Positions 40,929-45,800 of a stretch of 45,800 nt of DNA are shown here, piece after piece. The stretch is from Candidatus Brocadia sp. WS118. Its GTDB lineage: Bacteria > Planctomycetota > Brocadiia > Brocadiales > Brocadiaceae. The notes beneath the pieces were generated by a model that did not search any database, had not been told where the DNA came from, and was given only the letters and a program-made list of their open reading frames with translations. The position numbers and the translations under genes were made by a program. The stretch spans positions 1 through 45,800 of the forward strand of contig PHFX01000161.1 of assembly GCA_007618135.1 (NCBI GenBank). Direction: 5' to 3'. Within the stretch, counting starts at the first letter, position 1. Each line of letters opens with the position of its first letter.

Positions 40929-41992
40929 AGCTTCCTCCATCTTGTTTTAAAATAAATATTTCTTAATAAGAAAATGTCAATTTGATTACAGTGAATATCT
41001 TTAATCAAATTGCGATATTTATTAAATAACGAATCCAATTCACTGTATTTGTCCTCGTTAAAATCTAAATCACGACGTTCCAATTCCTTAAGAACATTCT
41101 CATTTTGAATGCCTAATTCGGTCAGAGTTTGCAGATATAAGTCATCAGAAATTATCTCTTTATTTCTTTCTACATTACTGTTTTTTCTTTGAATATCTCC
41201 TTTAAACTCTTCCAATTTGTACCTAAGTTTTTCTAATTCGAACCTTCGCAAATCGAGTGTTGGAAAATCGCTAGATAAAATATCTTTCAAACTCAATAAA
41301 TAACCTAAATTAATACCTTTACTAATAAAATAGTAAACTAATCTAATATAATGAATTGATGATTTAAAAGGAATTTTAGGAACCTCAAATTGATAATCTT
41401 TTAACGCCTCTCTGATTTTTACTATTTCAATAAAATGCTTATAAAAGAAACGAAGCTTGTCATAATCTTCGTGTTCTAAATAAACCCTAGTCGAAAGTTT
41501 ATTAAACTTCAGAAATAAAAAACAGACCATAGAAGCATCAGAATAACAAGAGAGTGTATAACTCTCATTAGCATTTAAGTCAATTAGGAAAAAGTAAGCA
41601 AAAACATATTTCATAATTTTTGATTGAACTGTACGAACTTTTTGGGATTCAACATAATGATGTTCTGTTTTGACTTTAAAATTCTTAAAGGGATTTCTTT
41701 TTTTAACATTTCCAGTTTGATTATTTTGCGCTTCGGGAGAATCAGACGATAAATCAAACTCAAAACTTATGCTTTTAAATTTTTTAAGTTTAATCTTGGG
41801 ATACAGTCTTTGAGCCTCATTTAGAAAAGCTCGAATCCCAAATTCGTACAACATTATTAAAAAGTTTAAAATTATATAATATTTAAAGGTAATAAATTTA
41901 TTCTTTAGCTTTTGAAAAAAAATAGTTGGATAATAAGAGAATAATAAAAAATGTGTTTTTTTTAATGAGAAATCATGTTTGAAAATCTTCAT
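40904..41992 (-). CDS. orphan protein of the six-gene operon
   Basis: A 362-residue protein I do not recognise. The first 46 residues are basic and aromatic with a weak hydrophobic stretch (FKYYIILNFLIM). A second ATG at 41854 (MLYEFGIRAFLNEAQRLYPK) could be the real start, but the first ATG lies one base after the upstream stop (TAACATG) and so is coupled. The middle is rich in Phe, Tyr and Lys (SKIMKYVFAYFFLIDLNANE, YTLSCYSDASMVCFLFLKFN, DKLRFFYKHFIEIVKIREAL); the end is coiled-coil-like helices (RFELEKLRYKLEEFKGDIQR). In the order of the operon it has the place held by the cytoplasmic effector in Zorya-type loci, but shows no nuclease or helicase motif. Confidence 0.7.
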   Translation of the reverse strand: MKIFKHDFSLKKTHFLLFSYYPTIFFQKLKNKFITFKYYIILNFLIMLYEFGIRAFLNEAQRLYPKIKLKKFKSISFEFDLSSDSPEAQNNQTGNVKKRNPFKNFKVKTEHHYVESQKVRTVQSKIMKYVFAYFFLIDLNANESYTLSCYSDASMVCFLFLKFNKLSTRVYLEHEDYDKLRFFYKHFIEIVKIREALKDYQFEVPKIPFKSSIHYIRLVYYFISKGINLGYLLSLKDILSSDFPTLDLRRFELEKLRYKLEEFKGDIQRKNSNVERNKEIISDDLYLQTLTELGIQNENVLKELERRDLDFNEDKYSELDSLFNKYRNLIKDIHCNQIDIFLLRNIYFKTRWRKLWLTKTTN

Positions 41993-41993
41993 G

Positions 41994-42518
41994 TTATTCT
42001 CGCCAGAGGTAAAATATTTTATTTAAGAGAGCTTCACCTTCCAGATAACTATCATAATCTTGTTTTATACCGTTTACGACTTTCACCTGAAGACGACAAT
42101 TATGTTGTTCTGAGAAATTTATTTCATTTCTAAACTTTTTTCTAATTCCTTTGTAGGTCAAAGTTTCCCCGTCTACAACAAAAGAGTTAGCTCCAATAAC
42201 GATAATTGTTGAAACATAATATTTCACGGATAAACTATCAATTTCATAGCAATATCTTCTGCGGGGTTTTTTATCCTCAAATTCAGCTAGTTTCTTTTTT
42301 ACTAAGTTTAAACTATCTTGTTTAATTTTCAGTTTATCTTGTTCAATTTTCAGTCTATTTTTGACATCTGTTAATTCATTTTCAGTTTCCAACAATTCAT
42401 TCTTCTTGTTATTGAATGCGTATGTTAATATAACTACCCCAAGAATCGCGATGATCAGCAACAAATGCGCGAATTCAGCCAATGAAAAATATAATGATTC
42501 TGAACTCTTATTGGGCAT
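41994..42518 (-). CDS. one-TM protein with coiled coil and an ExbD/ZorB-like end domain
   Basis: A 174-residue protein: short cytoplasmic start, one TM segment at about 11-32 (SLAEFAHLLLIIAILGVVIL), a coiled coil (KNELLETENELTDVKNRLKI, EQDKLKIKQDSLNLVKKKLA), then a small alpha/beta domain (YVSTIIVIGANSFVVDGETL, TYKGIRKKFRNEINF, CRLQVKVVNGIKQDYDSYLE, GEALLNKIFYLWRE). The order strand, VDGE turn, helix, strand, helix is that of ExbD/TolR. Glu and His in AEFAH at the membrane start could stand in for the proton-carrying Asp of ExbD/MotB. Partner of the four-TM protein 13 bp upstream. Confidence 0.55.
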   Translation of the reverse strand: MPNKSSESLYFSLAEFAHLLLIIAILGVVILTYAFNNKKNELLETENELTDVKNRLKIEQDKLKIKQDSLNLVKKKLAEFEDKKPRRRYCYEIDSLSVKYYVSTIIVIGANSFVVDGETLTYKGIRKKFRNEINFSEQHNCRLQVKVVNGIKQDYDSYLEGEALLNKIFYLWRE

Positions 42519-42531
42519 AGGTCATATTTTC

Positions 42532-43479
42532 TTAAACTGTAAGACTGTTTACTTTCTCTTCAATAATCTTAATAAATTTATCCAATACTACTTCTAATTC
42601 AGTGACTTCTTTGTTAAATGTACTAATTGTCATAGAGACGTTTTCCAGATACATGGGATTGATGGAACTCCGCAAATTGTCAGCGACTTCTTTAACACTT
42701 TTATCAAATTCGCTTAATTTTTCATTCGAGTTTTTGAATGATGCCTCCTGTTTGTTGATCGCTTCTTTCAAAGCCTCAATCATTCCTTTTATTATGTTTT
42801 GCTGATTGTTCAAGGATTCATTGTAGGTTTTTCCTCCTTTATTTAATGAAGTGCAGAATGAGTCAATTGTTTCATTAAGCTTTCCAAGATTAGAAAGATA
42901 TTGTTGCTCTTTTTTATTTAATTCCTCTATTGCTTCTTTTCTCTCGGTAAAAGATGCTTTTATAAAATTAAAAATTTCTTCATATCTTTCTAAAAATTGC
43001 TGAGAGTATTGTTTGTGTTCATCCATTTTTTTTAATAGTTCATCATAATCTGTTCCCTCGTGTTTGCTCAAATAAATTGATTTTCCAATATTTCTGAGCA
43101 CAATACCAGCTATAGTTGTTAGAACTGCTATGCCAACATAATTAATCACCTCATTCAATCGTTGAGGATTTTTGTCTATGTCTGACAATTCACTAAAATT
43201 GTATTTGTAAAGAAGTGAAAAAATGGCTAAAAGAGTAAATAAAAAACCAAGAAAGTAGATTGTTTCTGTATAATGTTCCCCTAGATTCAAATCATCATTT
43301 TTCAAAATAAAATAATAGATTAAGAGGGCATAGATTATCACTACACCCGTGGGTAGAAATGCTGCCCAAAATGTTGAACCTGTTATATCTGCTTGAAAGA
43401 AGATTAATATAAAGCCTATGCCACCAAAAACAGGTAGAAATAATGGGCTTAGTTTTATTAAGTTTCCTCGAGTAGCCAT
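42532..43479 (-). CDS. four-TM protein with a long coiled-coil tail (MotA/ExbB/ZorA-like)
   Basis: A 315-residue protein, first of the operon. TM segments at about 11-28, 37-59, 71-90 and 111-128. TM3 (ETIYFLGFLFTLLAIFSLLY) and TM4 (VINYVGIAVLTTIAGIVLRN) recall the pore helices of MotA/TolQ/ExbB proteins, including the G.A..TT..G pattern of TM4. Residues 140-315 are a continuous cytoplasmic coiled coil (ERKEAIEELNKKEQQYLSNL, GMIEALKEAINKQEASFKNS), like the tail of ZorA. The ATG is preceded by GGAGG 13 bases away, and a six-codon frame (MEELKF, stop) ends on it as TAATG, suggesting coupled initiation. Motor-family membership is inferred from layout and short motifs only. Confidence 0.55.
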   Translation of the reverse strand: MATRGNLIKLSPLFLPVFGGIGFILIFFQADITGSTFWAAFLPTGVVIIYALLIYYFILKNDDLNLGEHYTETIYFLGFLFTLLAIFSLLYKYNFSELSDIDKNPQRLNEVINYVGIAVLTTIAGIVLRNIGKSIYLSKHEGTDYDELLKKMDEHKQYSQQFLERYEEIFNFIKASFTERKEAIEELNKKEQQYLSNLGKLNETIDSFCTSLNKGGKTYNESLNNQQNIIKGMIEALKEAINKQEASFKNSNEKLSEFDKSVKEVADNLRSSINPMYLENVSMTISTFNKEVTELEVVLDKFIKIIEEKVNSLTV

Positions 43480-43584
43480 TAGAATTTAAGTTCCTCCATT
43501 TCAGTTCTCTAATAGTAATATTCTCAATATCTAAGAAAATATTGATTTTTTATTAAAATTTTATAATATCAATTACAAACTTTA

Positions 43585-43714
43585 CACATAACACCAGCAT
43601 AACCCGACGCCGATTTAAACACTACAAATGATTATGCAAGACAAAACTTTACAAACACGCAAGCCTTTATCCGAGCACCAAAAGTAAGGCGTTCGGGTTG
43701 ATGCATTGTTATGC
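43585..43714 (-). repeat. attC site g (130 bp)
   Basis: Minus strand: R'' GCATAAC, L'' AATGCATCAACCCGAACGCC, L' GGCGTCGGGTTATGCTGG, R' GTTATGTG. GCATCAACCCG against GCATAACCCG leaves one extra C. Its middle is that of the site at 9232 (TTTAAACACTACA, ACAAACACGCAAGCCTTTATC). It lies 105 bp upstream of the six-gene operon. Confidence 0.85.
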
Positions 43715-43808
43715 CTGCTTTATGGCAAGCACTGATTTTACTAAACTTACTAAAGCGATGGTGCGCTTATTTGTGCGACCGCCGACTCCAGTCTTCGCTG
43801 ACCCATTT

Positions 43809-44186
43809 TTAAAGAAACAGAATATCTACCTCTTTGATATTTTTAAAATCCTGATCCATTGTTGCCAGTTTAAATCCATAGTGCTTGCAAACTGTATATT
43901 GATAAGCATCATCGAAATCTAACTTCTGTTTTTTCCTGTTTGTTAGAACCTCTTTATACTGTTCTTTTGGTAATGAAGTGAGATCAACTTTTGGCAACGT
44001 ATCATTCAAAAACTTCAAAAATAAGTCATCTTCATTCTGCTTGAATAGAATTACCCCAATAGAATGGAGAGAGAAATCCGTAATACTAAGATCACTGACA
44101 TTTTGATCAAGAAAGTCTTTACACTTTTGACTCTTTGCCTGTTTTAGAAGAATCTCCAGAAATATATTGGTATCAACCAAATACAT
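43809..44186 (-). CDS. PIN-domain toxin (VapC-like)
   Basis: A 125-residue PIN ribonuclease: first acidic residue in MYLVDTNIFLEILL, a central acidic pair after SLHSIG, then LDFDDAYQY and LATMDQDF for the other metal-binding aspartates. The start was set at the ATG that overlaps the antitoxin stop as TAATG; a TTG three codons earlier is less likely. Together with the DUF2281 gene upstream it makes a complete toxin-antitoxin cassette of 1.0 kb. Such PIN toxins cut RNA. Confidence 0.9.
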   Translation of the reverse strand: MYLVDTNIFLEILLKQAKSQKCKDFLDQNVSDLSITDFSLHSIGVILFKQNEDDLFLKFLNDTLPKVDLTSLPKEQYKEVLTNRKKQKLDFDDAYQYTVCKHYGFKLATMDQDFKNIKEVDILFL

Positions 44187-44410
44187 TATCGCCAATCCGT
44201 AGCTTTATGTTGTAATTCCACCGAAGTATATTGATCTTTTAATTTTGACAATCCACCTTCCCAATCAAATTTAAATTTATTCCCAGTTTTGCTTTTAGCT
44301 GTTTCTTTACTTCCATGCTTGTTCAGTAAAAACTCAATATAATCAAGAACCTCCGGTATCAAATGGTCGGGAAGTTTTCTTATTTTGATTCCTATTTCGT
44401 TAACGTTCAT
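44186..44410 (-). CDS. DUF2281/VapB-like antitoxin
   Basis: A 74-residue protein: IGIKIRKLPDHLIPEVLDYI, EFLLNKHG, a charged linker and FDWEGGLSKLKDQYTSVELQ HKATDWR written together at the end. This is the usual DUF2281 antitoxin pattern, with the C-terminal part occupying the PIN active site. A GGGAGA ribosome site precedes the ATG. It overlaps the toxin start by one base. Confidence 0.9.
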   Translation of the reverse strand: MNVNEIGIKIRKLPDHLIPEVLDYIEFLLNKHGSKETAKSKTGNKFKFDWEGGLSKLKDQYTSVELQHKATDWR

Positions 44411-44442
44411 GGTAATTCTCCCATAAATTCATCATCAAAATT

Positions 44443-44464
44443 TTACAATCGCGATTCAATGTAA
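44443..44464. promoter_or_regulatory. palindromic operator-like site upstream of the PIN cassette genes
   Basis: TTACA (44443-44447), ATCGCGAT (44448-44455, a perfect palindrome) and TGTAA (44460-44464) stand 33 bp upstream of the antitoxin ATG. Toxin-antitoxin complexes usually bind such sites to repress themselves. The outer half-sites are off-centre by a few bases. Confidence 0.4.
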
Positions 44465-44626
44465 ACAATAATGACCCCTTATATCAATAAATTTTTTCTG
44501 AGAGAGCATTGGTCTCTCGTGGTTGTAACGATTAATTGTAATTGAGATCCTGATTGGATAAATAGAGGAACCAAACGATAGTTTCCCCCGCTACTTTTTT
44601 TTATTTATATCGCAGTTTGTCTCAGG

Positions 44627-44694
44627 GCATAACGACCTGCATGAGGCGTGAGGCCGTTTTTTGGCCGAATCGCACTCCATGCAATTGTTATGTG
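44627..44694 (-). repeat. attC site h, short form (68 bp)
   Basis: Minus strand: R'' CACATAAC, ATTGCATGGAGTGCGATTCG, a tight hairpin head (GGCC...GGCC), CTCACGCCTCATGCAGG, R' GTTATGC. It is half the length of the others because the middle is missing, like the 60-70-bp attC of mobile integrons. An unpaired G remains in GCATGGAG against GCATGAGG. Confidence 0.75.
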
Positions 44695-44739
44695 TATATT
44701 TTTAGACCAACACTATTTGGCTTTATATTTTACCTGGTT

Positions 44740-45147
44740 TTAGATTATTCTACTTATTTGCCTAATTATACCATTTACTCTCCTAATAAGATCTCTTGCA
44801 TTTGTAATTGAAATTTGATCTTTAGGACAAGTGAAAGTTCTACCATTTCGTTCTGGATAAAGATATTTGTTTCGCATACTATTTAGAGTCATCGCTAAAA
44901 TTGCAACTGCTCTTCCATTTACCTGATGATCACGTCTTGAGTTTGCTACAAACATATTAAGTTTCATTGCATGACTTCTTGGCACCCGATGACCATAATG
45001 AGAATTATAAGCTCCACCGATACTCTCAAATGCATGATAACTTTTGAAGCCAAGAACTTCCTGTATATTTATTCCGTTGGTCAAATGTTGCTGGCAACTC
45101 TCTATATAACGTTGAGCAACATCTAAATATGCCTCATCTTCGTTCAT
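44740..45147 (-). CDS. orphan helical protein, HEPN-like toxin candidate
   Basis: A 135-residue all-helical protein (EDEAYLDVAQRYIESCQQHL, SYHAFESIGGAYNSHYGHRV, AVAILAMTLNSMRNKYLYPE, NARDLIRRVNGIIRQI). RVPRSH (54-59) fits the R-x4-H pattern of HEPN ribonucleases, and LRN-like SMRNKYLYPE recalls HEPN ends. It overlaps the upstream gene by 14 bp, and the pair is the sole content of a 1.0-kb cassette. The HEPN reading is inference; a true family is not recognised. Confidence 0.55.
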   Translation of the reverse strand: MNEDEAYLDVAQRYIESCQQHLTNGINIQEVLGFKSYHAFESIGGAYNSHYGHRVPRSHAMKLNMFVANSRRDHQVNGRAVAILAMTLNSMRNKYLYPERNGRTFTCPKDQISITNARDLIRRVNGIIRQISRII

Positions 45148-45541
45148 ATATCAATACCCCATCTCTTAGTTTGTTTGCAAATTGTTTAGCATTATTCATC
45201 AATACATGTTTAGGGACGGCAATTATGTTAGGTAAAATGTTCATTTCCAGATAGAATTCCGCAAAGGCTTCTGCGACTTTATATGTTGGCTTAAAAAACT
45301 TTCTAAATGTTCCAATTACATAAACATCAAAAGATTGTAATCTATTCAATTTATAAATTTTCTTCTTTTTAGTTAATATCTTTAAGACGATAAAATCTAC
45401 TGTATTAACTTTAAGATTTACCTTACCTTCTTGTATAGATTCAGCCAGCCATCTAAACGGTTCGATACTACTGTCTTCTATCTGTTGAATTGGAATCGTA
45501 TTTCCAAAAACTAATTCTCTATATTTTACCTTCTTCGTCAT
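45134..45541 (-). CDS. orphan protein, degenerate nucleotidyltransferase-like partner
   Basis: A 135-residue protein. The second half (NRLQSFDVYVIGTFRKFFKP, YKVAEAFAEFYLEMNILPNI, ANKLRDGVLIYERR) resembles MNT-type nucleotidyltransferases, which often end in ...GVLLYER, but the GS...D.D active site is not visible. MNT proteins are antitoxins of HEPN toxins and lie upstream of them with short overlaps, as here. Identification is tentative; what is certain is the two-gene overlap and the cassette setting. Confidence 0.5.
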   Translation of the reverse strand: MTKKVKYRELVFGNTIPIQQIEDSSIEPFRWLAESIQEGKVNLKVNTVDFIVLKILTKKKKIYKLNRLQSFDVYVIGTFRKFFKPTYKVAEAFAEFYLEMNILPNIIAVPKHVLMNNAKQFANKLRDGVLIYERR

Positions 45542-45656
45542 GATTAATCATGCTCATTTGATAATTAGGTAAACTTTTTCTTCTTTCTAAAAACTATTGT
45601 GTATTGACCAATCTCTATTTTATTGGTAAATCCTCAACTGTATCAAACCAGTAATA

Positions 45657-45790
45657 CACATAACGCGATGCTAACCCGGCCAAATGCACCGACCACAAAA
45701 CTACAAAAACACGATTGATTTGAACCTACGAAAAGCCTTGAAAAACAAGCCCCACCTGCATTTGGATCGGGTTAAGCAAAAGTTATATGC
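45657..45790 (-). repeat. attC site i (134 bp), proximal end of the series in this window
   Basis: Minus strand: R'' GCATATAAC, L'' TTTTGCTTAACCCGATCCAA, L' TTTGGCCGGGTTAGCATCGC, R' GTTATGTG. GCTTAACCCG against GCTAACCCG leaves one extra T. Nearly identical to the site at 10418, with CACAAAACTACAAAAACACG-type words in the middle. Confidence 0.85.
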
Positions 45791-45800
45791 TACACTGAGC

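Larger units (their letters stand above)
9232..45790 (-). mobile_element. integron cassette region or attC cluster, nine attC sites, no integrase in window
   Basis: Nine attC-like sites (9232, 10418, 19243, 22072, 23352, 37921, 43585, 44627, 45657) all point the same way, and all supported genes between them are on the minus strand, so each attC lies 3' of its gene(s) as in cassettes. Distances between successive sites are 1186, 8825, 2829, 1280, 14569, 5664, 1042 and 1030 bp. Four intervals are of normal cassette size and carry toxin-antitoxin or TIR genes, as is usual in chromosomal integrons. The polarity places any intI/attI to the right of 45800. The three long intervals may be giant cassettes, arrays with decayed attC sites, or chromosome between separate clusters. 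Confidence 0.75.

Noticed and set aside
42532..43479. Methyl-accepting chemotaxis protein
   Set aside because: The long cytoplasmic coiled coil suggested it, but there is no conserved hairpin tip, HAMP domain or periplasmic sensor, and the TM layout is of the MotA/ExbB kind.

Overview
The window looks like a chromosomal segment of a Gram-negative bacterium of the FCB group, most like KSB1/Calditrichota/Ignavibacteriota-type lineages. The reasons are a C-terminal type IX secretion/FlgD-like sorting domain (QNYPNPFNPST...), a one-protein hybrid two-component regulator (sensor propeller, kinase, receiver, AraC), a FIMAH-like helical domain, and many Sec, Tat and lipoprotein signals. No rRNA, tRNA or CRISPR was seen. 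The lineage is an inference from these families, not from a marker gene.

Region 1 (1-9132) is ordinary, GC-balanced chromosome. It holds a sulfatase cut by the window edge, two beta-barrel 'transporter' proteins, a Spy-like periplasmic protein, a Vps62-like secreted protein, a HEAT-DUF1214 fusion, a DUF4136 lipoprotein, two copies (one broken) of a small orphan protein, and a divergent FlgO/TolB-TPR regulator. A 134-bp element with 18-bp perfect terminal inverted repeats and an 8-bp target duplication lies at 6225-6374.

Region 2 (9232-45790) is the main discovery: nine integron-type attC sites, all in the same (minus) orientation, with every supported gene between them also on the minus strand. 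Each site has outer boxes of the ATAAC...GTTAT type. In each, the arm that would be L'' carries one extra unpaired base relative to L', which is the hallmark of attC. Eight are 130-136 bp, like the repeats of large chromosomal integrons; one is 68 bp. No integrase is in the window. From the attC polarity it should lie beyond 45800, or this is a cluster of attC sites lacking an integrase. Four intervals are typical cassettes of 1.0-1.3 kb: HicB/HicA plus an orphan, TIR-DUF1566, DUF2281/PIN, and a pair I read as HEPN/MNT-like. A fifth is 2.8 kb (ankyrin-TonB). Three are far too large for classical cassettes: 5.7, 8.8 and 14.6 kb.

The large intervals hold the most unusual content. (i) 38.1-43.5 kb is a tight six-gene operon on visibly AT-rich DNA. 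It encodes a four-TM protein with a long coiled-coil tail (MotA/ExbB/ZorA-like), a one-TM protein with an ExbD/ZorB-like end domain, two orphan proteins, a three-TM PEGA-domain protein, and a membrane protein with two carboxypeptidase-regulatory-like domains and a CsgG/FlgO-like domain. It could be an undescribed ion-driven membrane machine, possibly for defence. (ii) 24.8-37.5 kb is a compact ABC (Tc) toxin-like operon: an S74-chaperoned fibre, a TcA-like pore/TcB-binding protein and a 2525-residue SpvB/TcB/RHS protein ending in a GIY-YIG-like nuclease. All three proteins carry export signals (Sec, Sec, Tat). (iii) 10.8-18.7 kb is a GC-rich block with a seven-bladed FG-GAP/PKD/T9SS surface protein, an AraC protein, a four-helix-bundle gene flanked by simple repeats, and a hybrid regulator with a palindromic repeat inserted in frame in its ATPase domain. 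This block may be chromosomal DNA between separate attC clusters.

All assignments come from reading the sequence and from knowledge of protein families. No database search was run.
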